64,000 bases of DNA from Ferranicluibacter rubi. Its GTDB lineage: Bacteria > Pseudomonadota > Alphaproteobacteria > Rhizobiales > Rhizobiaceae. The translations under genes were made by a program, and so were the position numbers. Where the stretch lies: contig NZ_JAANCM010000007.1 of NCBI RefSeq assembly GCF_011603255.1, positions 124,001-188,000 of the forward strand, in the 5' to 3' direction. Below are positions 35,722 to 44,032 of the stretch, in pieces; positions within the stretch are counted from its first letter, which is position 1; every line of letters starts with the position of its first letter. The notes under the pieces were generated by a model. That model was not told the DNA's origin. It did not search any database and worked only from the letters and a program-made list of their open reading frames with translations.

Positions 35722-36150
35722 AGGTCGAAAGAATCGCCAAACAGGACAGTGGTTTACAAGGACGTCAGATAAAAACGATAGCACAGATTGTTTCATTCAC
35801 AGGATGCATAGCGGTTGCCCTGCTTTTGACGGTAGGGACAGGGAATAGTCAGGACGCGCCCTCTGTTGATATGCAAACCCTGCTTCTGAACGCTCAATCA
35901 CCGAGTTCTTTTTTTAATCCTGTGATCGCAGGGATTGGAAGAGGTGTTTCGGCAGCGAGCGAATTTTCGAAAGAGCAGGGCAATAGCCCGATTTTTTGCC
36001 CCCCTACAAAGCGGCTGCGAACCGGCGAGTACATGTCAATTGTGTCGGACTACGGTAGCCCAAGACCCAACGCGGTTAAAACTGCCTTCGACCGAAATCG
36101 CGCGAACGATGGTCTTAGCGCTTCGATCTAAATTTCCCTGCGCAGATTGA
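35682..36150 (+). pseudogene. Rap1a/Tai-like secreted protein gene with frameshift
   Basis: The first frame encodes a hydrophobic signal-like segment ('IAQIVSFTGCIAVALLLTVG') and then the pattern of Rap1a/Tai immunity-type domains: a 'FFNPVIAGIGRGV' block, 'FCPPTKRLRTGEYMSIVSDY'. Near 36055 homology moves to the next frame: 'RLKLPSTEIARTMVLALRSK' ending in FPCAD, the usual Rap1a ending. One base gained or lost would restore the gene. Family members are periplasmic and some neutralise type VI effectors. The family call rests on my reading of motifs. Confidence 0.55.
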
Positions 36151-36416
36151 CGGCGAAAGAACGGTGAGACGTCTGACGGTGACGCGCAACACCGTGAGAA
36201 TGCCGACATACGTTCCAAGCCAGACCGCAAGGAAAAGAGCGGCATTCCGACGTAAAGGACGATGGTGTTGAGGACGTACATTTCTCTATTGACGATAGCT
36301 AATGAAGCCAGCATTGCCATTACAACGACCCACGCTGCGAAAGCGCCGCAGATGGCAGCAACGTTCAATCTGCCGATGGCATCGAGAACGTTCCATCCAA
36401 TGGCCTTGTAGTTCAT
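36115..36416 (-). pseudogene. Small membrane protein gene with probable frameshift
   Basis: ATG 36416 opens 'MNYKAIGWNVLDAIGRLNVA' and a membrane helix ('AAICGAFAAWVVVMAMLASL'). Around 36250 the coding character shifts frame to 'ALFLAVWLGTYVGILTVLR', a second helix, ending at 36115 with 'VTVRRLTVLSPSICAGKF'. The unshifted frame continues to 36036 but is not protein-like. Its 3' end overlaps the Rap1a-like gene on the opposite strand. Function is unknown. Confidence 0.4.
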
Positions 36417-36609
36417 CGTCGGACCCGCCGTTCAGCCGGTTGCAAATGTAACGGCAGAGTGTGCCCTTGTCACGGTCCTGCTACCCTGAACCGGCCTCCG
36501 ATTGTTTTTCACGACCATTCCGACCACGCCGGTTGACTCCGCAGCGCAACGAGAACAAAGTAGGAACGAATTCCGTCGTTCCCGAAAACATTCCTACCGT
36601 GGGTCCATC

Positions 36610-36843
36610 ATGAGCAACGCCGCGCACCAGCCTTACGAGCCTCTTGCCATTTCCGCTGACGTCCTTGCGAGGCACATCGTCCAAGAGCACGATGGTGACG
36701 CATTCGAGGCGGTGAAGACGCTCGTGCTTGAGTTAGATTTCGCTCGCGAACAGCTTCACATTGCGTCGAGCCTCTTGAGCACCGGTATTGGCAGAGGATG
36801 GCGACCATCCTTCACCCGCTTGCCGGACATTCCAGAGGCGTGA
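36610..36843 (+). CDS. Hypothetical small protein
   Basis: ATG 36610 gives a 77-residue acidic protein ('MSNAAHQPYEPLAISADVLA', 'HDGDAFEAVKTLVLELDFAR'), soluble and mainly helical. An earlier in-frame ATG (36502) would add a basic, unlikely leader. It is 6 bases from the next gene, so the pair is probably co-transcribed. I do not recognise it. Confidence 0.5.
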   Translation: MSNAAHQPYEPLAISADVLARHIVQEHDGDAFEAVKTLVLELDFAREQLHIASSLLSTGIGRGWRPSFTRLPDIPEA

Positions 36844-36849
36844 CGTGTC

Positions 36850-37134
36850 GTGAAGCACCGCAAGGGTATCAATCTGATCGTTGATGCGCCCTTCGCCCCG
36901 GCACAATCCCGCTTCGCTGCGTACGACCTACACCGTTCGCTAAGCAGCCTTGCCGAATTCGAGGTGATCGGCGGTCAATGCCCATCGTGCAATCGTACCC
37001 GCTGGCTCGACCATAGATCGCTGTTGGGAGGGCAGGGCGACATAACGCTGTCAGTCTTTCAAGAGCGGCTTCGGTGCAGCCAGTGTGCCGGGAAGGTCTG
37101 TAAGGCTGTCATCGGAGTTCTTGGACGAAATTGA
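36850..37134 (+). CDS. Small zinc-ribbon-like protein
   Basis: The start is GTG 36850. The 94-residue product has two CxxC pairs, 'GGQCPSCNRTRWLD' and 'LRCSQCAGKVC', spaced about 30 residues apart, consistent with a zinc ribbon. No other domain is visible. It follows the small gene at 36610 closely. A nucleic-acid-binding role is possible but not shown. Confidence 0.55.
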   Translation: MKHRKGINLIVDAPFAPAQSRFAAYDLHRSLSSLAEFEVIGGQCPSCNRTRWLDHRSLLGGQGDITLSVFQERLRCSQCAGKVCKAVIGVLGRN

Positions 37135-37139
37135 CCGCG

Positions 37140-37430
37140 TCAATGCCGGTCGTTCAAGTGTGGAAGCAACCTTTCCGCGGAGCGTCCCGTCGTTGAACCC
37201 GGCAGATGCCTGATCAGCGTACCGAGCTCTACGGGGTCACCAACTGACAAGGCGCGATGGTCATGGACCGTTTTGCCAGCCGCAAACTCGGCCGATGCGA
37301 CAGTGACGAAATAGTCGAGATCGTAATCGACGATGGACGTACCCTGGAAGTTTGCCTTATCGTCCTCGAGCTCTGGTTTGGCGACATGGTGCCATTCGCC
37401 ATCAAAATGGGTTTGGAGCGTTAAGCGCAT
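37140..37430 (-). pseudogene. hipA N-terminal fragment
   Basis: The frame opens MRLTLQTHFDGEWHHVAKPE and contains 'TSIVDYDLDYFVTVASAEFA' and 'VHDHRALSVGDPVEL', the N-terminal subdomain pattern of HipA kinases. Homology ends near 37215 and the remaining codons look random. The missing continuation, including the kinase core, is found in damaged form at 34372-35375 on the same strand. About 1.8 kb of other genes separates the two. It has its own ATG but cannot make a kinase. Confidence 0.6.
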
Positions 37431-37484
37431 GAAACGACCCCCTTCAATGGTACAAACAACTCGATTCAGGCGTTAATCAACCCA

Positions 37485-37736
37485 TTAAAAGGGGGAATAA
37501 CTATCGCGGAGCTGCGAGCTATCGAAGCGGTCATCAAAGCGTCTCATGGGCTGACCATCTTCCGGCCAAGCAACGCACAACCGTCGGCGAACAACATGAG
37601 GGACGAGCTCAGCGCAGGTGTCAACCAAGTATCGGAGTCGCCCCTCCCATTCAAACACAACGAGCAAGACAGCTCCGAGTGATCCCACGAGGATCATCCC
37701 GAGATCGTCATGCTCTGAAAGGTTGCTGATCCTCAT
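37485..37736 (-). CDS. Hypothetical ORF, weak support
   Basis: An 83-codon frame from ATG 37736 includes a short hydrophobic stretch ('LGMILVGSLGAVLLVVF') and a basic tail. No clear ribosome site precedes it, and a longer version would overlap the allophanate hydrolase 3' end. The rest of 37431-37824 shows no other gene. Confidence 0.25.
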   Translation of the reverse strand: MRISNLSEHDDLGMILVGSLGAVLLVVFEWEGRLRYLVDTCAELVPHVVRRRLCVAWPEDGQPMRRFDDRFDSSQLRDSYSPF

Positions 37737-37824
37737 CGAACCAGAATTCCGGTGAAACACATCAAGGGAAAACCAATGGAAAATCAACGTCCTTGGGCTC
37801 AAATGGTGGGCGCCGCAGGGAATG

Positions 37825-39657
37825 TCACGCCTTCGCGCAGTAGGCGCGCCATCCCCCAAAGGCGCTGATATCCGCAGCGCCGGCCGCGATCGCGACCGGC
37901 TCGCAAAGAAAGCCCTTGGCCGACGTGCCATCGGAAAGGGCAATCGTGCCGATGCCGAGCGGCGCGGGAATGGCGGCGACGAAGCTGCCGAAGGCCGAGG
38001 ACGTTAGACGCCAGATCTCGACCTCGATCTGCGTTCCCTCTCCATCCGCAACCCGGATCATGCCCGGCTTCGGCGGCACCGTGCCGGCAAGGGCGTATAG
38101 CCGATAGTCCGAGGAGGTCTGGGCGGTGCGGGAGAATTGCGCTTTCAGATCGATGAGTTGTTGGTTGAGCGGCATGCCGGAGAGATGCGCTCCGACCACG
38201 ACGAGGTCGATCAGGCCTTCCGCGGACGTGTCCGGTTCAGGCGCGACGTTTGCAGGTTGCTGCCAGCCGGTGGCGCCGAGCGTCAGGCCGCTTGCGGCGT
38301 GGAGCGTTTGCCCGAGCGTTGCGACGAGGCCGTCCTTACCGGCGGGGGCAAGCAGGGTGACGCTGGCGGGCAGGCCGTCCTGCCGGGTGCCGGTGGGCAC
38401 CGCCATGCCACACATGTCGAGCAGGTTGACGAAGTTCGTATAGGTTCCGAGCCGTGAATTCTCCCGGATCGGCTCGGCTTCGAGCTCGCCGACCGTGTAA
38501 TGGCGCGGGGCCGTCGGCACGCAGAAGAGATCCACCGAGGCGATGATAGGCGCGAGCCTCTTCTTCAGCGCCTGAAGCGCATAGAGCCCGTTGAAGGCAT
38601 CGGCCGCCGACAGTGCCTTGGCGCCGCCGTAGATCTTGCGCGTGACGGCGTGAAACGCATCTTCCCGCGTGTCGAAGAAGTCCTTCACCGCGGCATAGCG
38701 TTCAGCCACCCAGGCGCCTTCGTAGAGCAGGTTGGCCACGTCGTAAAAGGGGCCGAAGGGGATTTCGACCAGGCGGTGGCCGAGCTCTCGCAGCGTAGAC
38801 AGCGCCTGTCCATAGGCCGCCTCCATCGCGGCATCGCCGAAGAATTGGAGGTCGGCGCTTGCTGGAACGCCGATGGTCAGCACGGGCGGGGCCACACGAG
38901 AACCCTTCGGCAAAGCGCGGGAATAGGCGTCCGCAGGGTCCGGCCGGGCCGCGACGGAGAATACGGTCCAGGCATCTTCGACCGTCAGCGCGAAGATGGA
39001 GACGCAATCGAGCGTGCGGCAGGCGGGAATGACGCCCGTGGTGGAGAGCGCACCGAGACTCGGCTTCAGCCCGACGATATTGTTGAGCCCGGCGGGAATG
39101 CGGCCGGAGCCCGCCGTGTCTGTGCCGAGCGCGAAGGAGACGATGCCTTGCGCCGTGGCAACCGCCGAACCTGAGGATGAGCCACCGGGCACCAGCGCCG
39201 GATCGATGGCGTTTTTCGGGATCGGATAGGGCGAGCGCACGCCGACGAGGCCGGTGGCGAACTGGTCGAGATTGGTCTTGCCGATGACGAGCGCGCCGGC
39301 CTCTCTCAAGAGGCGGACGACCTCCGCGTCTTTCTCCGGCATGTACGCATAATCCGGGCACGCAGCTGTCGTCGGCATGCCCGCAACGTCGATATTGTCT
39401 TTCACCGCGAAGGGAATGCCGAACAGCGGCATTGCGGGATCGTAGACGCCGAGGCGCTCTGCCTCTGCCAACACATCCTGCCGGTTGGCAAGGTGCAGGA
39501 ATATGCCGGGGTCATCCACGTCTGCAATGCGGGCGAACACGCGCTCCACGATCGTGCTGACGCTGCCGCCATTGCGATAGAAATCCGACAGAGAGGCGAT
39601 GTCGAAGGCCGGGAGATCGGGGGAGGCAAGAAGATCGGAGGAGGGACGTCCGGTCAT
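37825..39657 (-). CDS. atzF: Allophanate hydrolase
   Basis: AtzF cleaves allophanate to ammonia and carbon dioxide, the last step of cyanuric acid and biuret use. The 610-residue protein has an amidase-signature domain with the Ser-cisSer-Lys triad: Lys in 'FGIPFAVKDNIDVAG' (about residue 87), 'PGGSSSGSAVATAQG' and the nucleophile in 'GTDTAGSGRIPAG'. A C-terminal domain of about 150 residues follows ('LIDLVVVGAHLSGMPLNQQL', 'GEGTQIEVEIWRL'), as in known AtzF. It overlaps the cupin gene by four bases and is the last gene of the operon. Confidence 0.93.
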   Translation of the reverse strand: MTGRPSSDLLASPDLPAFDIASLSDFYRNGGSVSTIVERVFARIADVDDPGIFLHLANRQDVLAEAERLGVYDPAMPLFGIPFAVKDNIDVAGMPTTAACPDYAYMPEKDAEVVRLLREAGALVIGKTNLDQFATGLVGVRSPYPIPKNAIDPALVPGGSSSGSAVATAQGIVSFALGTDTAGSGRIPAGLNNIVGLKPSLGALSTTGVIPACRTLDCVSIFALTVEDAWTVFSVAARPDPADAYSRALPKGSRVAPPVLTIGVPASADLQFFGDAAMEAAYGQALSTLRELGHRLVEIPFGPFYDVANLLYEGAWVAERYAAVKDFFDTREDAFHAVTRKIYGGAKALSAADAFNGLYALQALKKRLAPIIASVDLFCVPTAPRHYTVGELEAEPIRENSRLGTYTNFVNLLDMCGMAVPTGTRQDGLPASVTLLAPAGKDGLVATLGQTLHAASGLTLGATGWQQPANVAPEPDTSAEGLIDLVVVGAHLSGMPLNQQLIDLKAQFSRTAQTSSDYRLYALAGTVPPKPGMIRVADGEGTQIEVEIWRLTSSAFGSFVAAIPAPLGIGTIALSDGTSAKGFLCEPVAIAAGAADISAFGGWRAYCAKA

Positions 39658-40007
39658 GCCATGTCCTCCTCAAGGATCGTCACGGGCCGGTCCCACTGAA
39701 TCAGCACCACGCATCCGGGCTTGCTCCAGACGGAATGCTCGGTTCCCATGGCGTTCACAATATAGCTGCCTTCCGCGTAATCGCCGGTCTCGTCCGACTG
39801 CACGCCGTCGAGAACGAGGATGGTTTCGAGCCCCTCATGCCGGTGGTGCGGCACGGATGCGCCTGGCTCGTATTTCAACAGCGCCACGCCCGGCTGATCG
39901 CCTTCGAACCGCTTGATCCAGTGGATCGTCACACCTTTCCGGAAGGCCTCGAACGGCAGGTCTTTCCAACCGCCCGACATCGAGAAGTCGCGTGTGGTTT
40001 CAGGCAT
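39654..40007 (-). CDS. Small cupin-domain protein
   Basis: The 117-residue protein is a single cupin barrel with 'YEPGASVPHHRHEGLETILV' (metal-binding H-H-E set) and 'GSYIVNAMGTEHSVWSKPGC' (second His). It resembles ChrR-type and catabolic-operon cupins. It overlaps both neighbours (8 bases with the hydrolase upstream, 4 with atzF). A catalytic or metabolite-sensing role in N-carbamoyl compound breakdown is possible; the function is not known. Confidence 0.75.
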   Translation of the reverse strand: MPETTRDFSMSGGWKDLPFEAFRKGVTIHWIKRFEGDQPGVALLKYEPGASVPHHRHEGLETILVLDGVQSDETGDYAEGSYIVNAMGTEHSVWSKPGCVVLIQWDRPVTILEEDMA

Positions 40008-40668
40008 GGGGCAGTCCTTTCAAAATATTGTCGATATGCGCCGTCCAGCCGACGATGGCGCCCTGGGCGCGAATCATGGCGATGGCGGCGGCCTTGAAGT
40101 CGGGAAAATAGCTCTCGGTCGCCTCCTCGCAGAGCAGGCATTCATAGCCGCGATCATTGGCCTCCCGCATGGTCGTCTGCACGCAGACCTCGGTGGTGAC
40201 GCCGGCAAAAACGAGCTGGGTGATGCCCTTCTGTTTCAGGATCTCACCGAGCGGGGTCGCGTAGAAAGCGCCCTTTCCGGGCTTCTCGATCACAATCTCG
40301 CCGTCGATCGGCGCAAGCTCCGCCAGAATGTCCGTGCCCGGTTCGCCCACGATCAGCACGCGCCCCATCGGGCCTTCGTCGCCGATGCGCAGCGCCGGGT
40401 TGCCGCGGTCGCGCTTGGCGGGCGGCAGGTCGGAGAGGTCCGGCCGGTGGCACTCCATCGTGTGGATGACGGGGAGGCCTGCGGCACGAAAACCCTCGAG
40501 CAGCCTCTTCACATCCGGCACGATCCGGCCGATGCGGGAGACGTCGTTGCCAAGGCTCGCGCCGAAGCCGCCGGGCTCCGCGAAATCGCGCTGCATGTCG
40601 ATGACGACGAGCGCCATCTCGCCAAAGCGCGCCGGGAAGTCGAACGGTTCTGCCGTGATATCCGCCAT
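40000..40668 (-). CDS. Isochorismatase-fold amidohydrolase, second copy (triuret hydrolase candidate)
   Basis: The 222-residue cysteine hydrolase has the D-K-C triad: 'LVVIDMQRDFAEPGG', 'IEKPGKGAFYATPL' and '[20 protein letters not shown]'. It is related to but clearly distinct from BiuH encoded at 43320-44021. Triuret hydrolases (TrtA) are known relatives of BiuH encoded near it in some soil bacteria, so a triuret-type substrate is a good candidate. Other carbamoyl amides remain possible. It overlaps the ATPase gene by one base and the cupin gene by eight. Confidence 0.75.
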   Translation of the reverse strand: MADITAEPFDFPARFGEMALVVIDMQRDFAEPGGFGASLGNDVSRIGRIVPDVKRLLEGFRAAGLPVIHTMECHRPDLSDLPPAKRDRGNPALRIGDEGPMGRVLIVGEPGTDILAELAPIDGEIVIEKPGKGAFYATPLGEILKQKGITQLVFAGVTTEVCVQTTMREANDRGYECLLCEEATESYFPDFKAAAIAMIRAQGAIVGWTAHIDNILKGLPHA

Positions 40669-42218
40669 CAGTGATGCCCTGCCATATGCGCCCCGATGAT
40701 GCCGATATCGGCGCCGCGCGCCGCCGTCTCGTAGACCAGCCGCCCTTCCGAGATGACGAGGATGCGGTCGGAGAGTTCGAGAAGCTCGTCCAGATCTTCC
40801 GACAACAGCAGCACTGCCGTGCCGGCATTGCGCGCCTTCATGATGCGGGCCCGGATTTCGGCGACCGCCGAGAAATCGAGCCCGAAACAGGGGTTGGAGA
40901 CGATCAGCAGATCGACATCGCCGATGAGTTCCCGGGCGAGCACGGCACGCTGCACATTACCGCCCGAAAGGGCGGCGATGGGAGACGAGGCAGACGCCGT
41001 CTTTACCTTAAAGTCGGCAATGAGCGCGGTCGCGCGTGCCTTCATGCCCGCCTTGGAGAGCCAGATCGCTTGACCACCGTCCGGCTTCAGGTCGAAGGTG
41101 CGGAAGGACAGGTTCTCGCTCACCGTCATCCGCGGCGCGCAGGCGTTCTGCAACGGTTCTTCCGGGATGAAGCGGACGTTGTTTTTGCGCGTTTCCGCCC
41201 GGGTCGCGCCATAGGCCGCGCCATGGACCTCGATGGTGCCGGAGACGGGTGGGCGCTGACCGGCCAGGATCTCGGTCACCTCCTTCTGCCCGTTGCCGGA
41301 AATGCCGGCGATGCCGACGATCTCGCCGGCCCGCACCGTGAGGTCGTCGATCTCGATGGTCTTCAGCCCGGAGCGATCCGGCGCCTTGATGCTGGAGAGA
41401 CGGAGCACCGTCTCCGCCGTGTCGCCGACGGGTGCGCGGCTGTCGAGTTCGGCGAGCTTCACATCGCCGATCATCAGGGCTGCCATGGCGGCGGTGGAGA
41501 GATCGCCGATCGCGCCGGTACCGACCAGCTTGCCGCGGCGCAGGATGGAGACCGCATCGGCAAACTTGGTGATCTCGTGAAACTTGTGGGAGATCATCAG
41601 CACGGTCAACCCGCCGCTGTCCGTGAGCCCACGCACAAGCCCCAGCATCTCGTCCGCCTCCGCCGGCGTCAGCACGGACGTCGGTTCGTCGAGGATCAGG
41701 AAGGAGCGGCCGAGATAAAGCTGCTTGACGATCTCGAGCTTCTGCTTCTCGCCGGCGGCCAGCTCGCGCACCGGCCGGTCGAGTGGGATCCGGAACGGCA
41801 TGCGTTCCATGAAGCGCGCGAGGTCCTTGCGCTCCTGTCCCCAGTTGATCACGGCCGGCACGTCCGAGCGGCTGATGACGAGGTTTTCGGCGCCGGTCAG
41901 CGAGGGGACGAGGGTGAAATGCTGGTAGACCATGCCGAGCCCGAAGGTAGCGGCATCCCGCGGCGAGGCGACGGAGACCTCGCGGCCATCGACCACCAGC
42001 GCGCCCGACGTCGCGTGGTAGAAGCCCATGATGCATTTCACCAGCGTCGATTTGCCCGCACCGTTTTCGCCGAGCAGTGCATGGAAGGATCCGGCGGGTA
42101 CCCGGATCGACACGTCGTCCAGCGCCGTGAAGCTGCCGAAGCGCATGGTCATGCCGATGGTCTCGATGCCGGCCGCCGTTCCGGACGGCAGAACGGGGGT
42201 ATCGCGAATGACAGGCAT
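40668..42218 (-). CDS. BMP-type ABC importer ATPase with two nucleotide-binding domains
   Basis: ATG 42218 follows the AtzD stop by one base; longer starts lie inside atzD. The 516-residue protein has two ABC domains. The first has Walker A 'LLGENGAGKSTLVK' and 'LILDEPTSVLTPAEADEM'. The second is degenerate: 'GISGNGQKEVTEIL' in place of Walker A and 'LLIVSNPCFGLDFSAVAEI' in place of Walker B. This is the layout of YufO/NupO-like nucleoside importers. It energises the permeases at 45062-47118. Placement amid catabolic genes ties transport to cyanurate or biuret use. Confidence 0.9.
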   Translation of the reverse strand: MPVIRDTPVLPSGTAAGIETIGMTMRFGSFTALDDVSIRVPAGSFHALLGENGAGKSTLVKCIMGFYHATSGALVVDGREVSVASPRDAATFGLGMVYQHFTLVPSLTGAENLVISRSDVPAVINWGQERKDLARFMERMPFRIPLDRPVRELAAGEKQKLEIVKQLYLGRSFLILDEPTSVLTPAEADEMLGLVRGLTDSGGLTVLMISHKFHEITKFADAVSILRRGKLVGTGAIGDLSTAAMAALMIGDVKLAELDSRAPVGDTAETVLRLSSIKAPDRSGLKTIEIDDLTVRAGEIVGIAGISGNGQKEVTEILAGQRPPVSGTIEVHGAAYGATRAETRKNNVRFIPEEPLQNACAPRMTVSENLSFRTFDLKPDGGQAIWLSKAGMKARATALIADFKVKTASASSPIAALSGGNVQRAVLARELIGDVDLLIVSNPCFGLDFSAVAEIRARIMKARNAGTAVLLLSEDLDELLELSDRILVISEGRLVYETAARGADIGIIGAHMAGHH

Positions 42219-42219
42219 G

Positions 42220-43320
42220 TCAGCTCTCCTTTTTCCCGATGGTCTCGCGTTCCACGATGATGGCGACAGGCCCGCCGCCCGGTGGGCCCTGATGCTCGGC
42301 GCCACCCGACACGTAGAGGTCTGTCATGCCGAAGACGCCGGCGAGCACGCCACCGACGAAGGCGCGGGCGTGACGGGTGCCGGCAATGTCGGAATCGTCC
42401 AACATTGTGTGACGCCGTCCGCGCACCATGCCGGAAGGGTCGGGCTCCGCCTTGGCGAGAACGGCCGCCAGCCGCGCCGTCTCGGGCAGCCGGGCCTGTG
42501 CCGCTCTTACCGGGGCCGTGTCGATGGCGTTCGCCATCACGGCGTGATCGATGGCGAACGGACCTCGCCAGGTCTTGCTCATACCGAGCACGATGATCTC
42601 GTGATCGGTCAGCTCGACGCCGGCCGACGTGGAGGCGCAGCGGGAAAAGAGGTCGAGGCGCGCGCCGACGACCTCGTCGGTGATGTCGCGCGCGTCGATT
42701 TCGTCGAGCGCCACGGCGACGCCGAGGGCGGAGGCGCCGCGCGACAGCCCCATGGATTTCAGCGTGTCCCGGGTGGCCACCGTCTCACCCGCAGCATCCG
42801 CCTCGCCGATCCGGGCAAGCGTCAGCAGCGGGCATTTGATCTGGACGAAATGCACATCCTTGTGGTCGTCGATCCCGGCGTCCGCCATGGCGGCGCGGAC
42901 GCCTTGCGCGACGAGAAGCACCTGCTCCCGCCGGCCGAGATGGTGGAAGGGGAGATGCGGCGTGCGCGCTGCGCCGATGGCGAGGGACGGCTCATCCTTC
43001 GTATCCGTGGCGTCGGTCACGGCTTCGCGGGCGAAAACCGTCCAGTGCGGCGACAGCGCGCCCTCCGTGCCGCCGGACATGACGAGGCAGGGAGCCTCGA
43101 CGCCGAGCCTTGCAAAAAAGGCCTCGAAGCTCGCCGTGGCATAGCCGCGGGTGAAATCGTTGACGCAGCCATTGCCCTCCGTCTTGCCGAGGATGGCGAC
43201 GACCGTTTCCGGCTTCAGGCCGGCCACAAACAGCGCTTCCACGCCCGACACATCGGCCGGACCGCTTGCGGCCACGCGCCAGACGGAGGCTTGCAGCACG
43301 TCGCGTTTTGAGGAGGCCAT
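42220..43320 (-). CDS. atzD: Cyanuric acid amidohydrolase
   Basis: AtzD opens the s-triazine ring of cyanuric acid, giving carboxybiuret, which loses carbon dioxide to form biuret. The 366-residue protein matches the three-repeat cyanuric acid hydrolase/barbiturase fold: 'ILGKTEGNGCVNDFTRGYA' (Lys), 'VMSGGTEGALSPHW' (catalytic Ser), and the C-terminal 'YVSGGAEHQGPPGGGP' metal-site region. Barbiturase is the main alternative, but biuret and allophanate hydrolases in the same operon favour cyanurate. Its ATG shares one base with the biuH stop. Confidence 0.92.
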   Translation of the reverse strand: MASSKRDVLQASVWRVAASGPADVSGVEALFVAGLKPETVVAILGKTEGNGCVNDFTRGYATASFEAFFARLGVEAPCLVMSGGTEGALSPHWTVFAREAVTDATDTKDEPSLAIGAARTPHLPFHHLGRREQVLLVAQGVRAAMADAGIDDHKDVHFVQIKCPLLTLARIGEADAAGETVATRDTLKSMGLSRGASALGVAVALDEIDARDITDEVVGARLDLFSRCASTSAGVELTDHEIIVLGMSKTWRGPFAIDHAVMANAIDTAPVRAAQARLPETARLAAVLAKAEPDPSGMVRGRRHTMLDDSDIAGTRHARAFVGGVLAGVFGMTDLYVSGGAEHQGPPGGGPVAIIVERETIGKKES

Positions 43321-44021
43321 CAGGGCAGGGCCTCGATCAGCGCCTGGGAGTTTGCGACCGCGCCGAAGACGCCGCCCTGCATCTTGACCATCTTGATGGC
43401 GGCGAGATGGTTGCCGTGGTCAGTCGCACCGCAGCAGTCTTCCAGCAGCAGGCATTCGAAGCCGCGATCATTCGCCTCCCGCATGGTGGTGGAGACGCAG
43501 ACATCGGTGGTGATGCCGGTGAGGATAAGGTTCTCGATCCGCTTCTGGTTGAGGATCAGCTCGAGATCGGTCGCGCAGAAGGAGCCTTTGCCAGGCTTGT
43601 CGATGATGGTCTCGCCCTTGATCGGATAAAGCTCCGGGATGATGTCCCAGCCGGGCTCGCCGCGCGTGAGGATCCGGCCGCAGGGGCCGGGATCGCCGAT
43701 GCCGGCACCGATGCGCTGCGACCGCCAGCGCTTGTTGGCCGGAAGGTCGGCGAGATCGGGGCGATGGCCCTCGCGGGTGTGGATGATGTGGTAGCCCTTG
43801 GCGCGCATGGCGGCGAGCACCGCGCCGATCGGCTTGATCGGCGCCTGCACGAGCGAGAGATCGTAGCCCATATGATCGACATAGCCGCCCTTGCCGCAGA
43901 AATCGGTCTGCATGTCGATGATGATGAGGGCGGTGTTGTCAGGCCGCAGCTTGCCGTTATAGGGCCAGGGATAGGGGTCGGCGGTGATGTAGTGTCCTGC
44001 GGTTTCGGTCATCGCATCCAT
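43320..44021 (-). CDS. biuH: Biuret amidohydrolase
   Basis: BiuH hydrolyses biuret to allophanate and ammonia. The 233-residue isochorismatase-fold enzyme closely follows the Rhizobium leguminosarum BiuH pattern: '[20 protein letters not shown]', the Asp in '[20 protein letters not shown]', Lys in '[16 protein letters not shown]', and the nucleophile Cys in '[20 protein letters not shown]'. It lies 11 bases after the formamidase gene and overlaps atzD by one base. The start at ATG 44021 gives the family N-terminus. Confidence 0.93.
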   Translation of the reverse strand: MDAMTETAGHYITADPYPWPYNGKLRPDNTALIIIDMQTDFCGKGGYVDHMGYDLSLVQAPIKPIGAVLAAMRAKGYHIIHTREGHRPDLADLPANKRWRSQRIGAGIGDPGPCGRILTRGEPGWDIIPELYPIKGETIIDKPGKGSFCATDLELILNQKRIENLILTGITTDVCVSTTMREANDRGFECLLLEDCCGATDHGNHLAAIKMVKMQGGVFGAVANSQALIEALP

Positions 44022-44032
44022 GATCTTCTCTC

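Noticed and set aside
40671..42260. Long plus-strand frame opposite the importer ATPase
   Set aside because: It is antisense to a gene with complete ABC motifs, and its residues are rich in Arg, Gly and Asp without domains.
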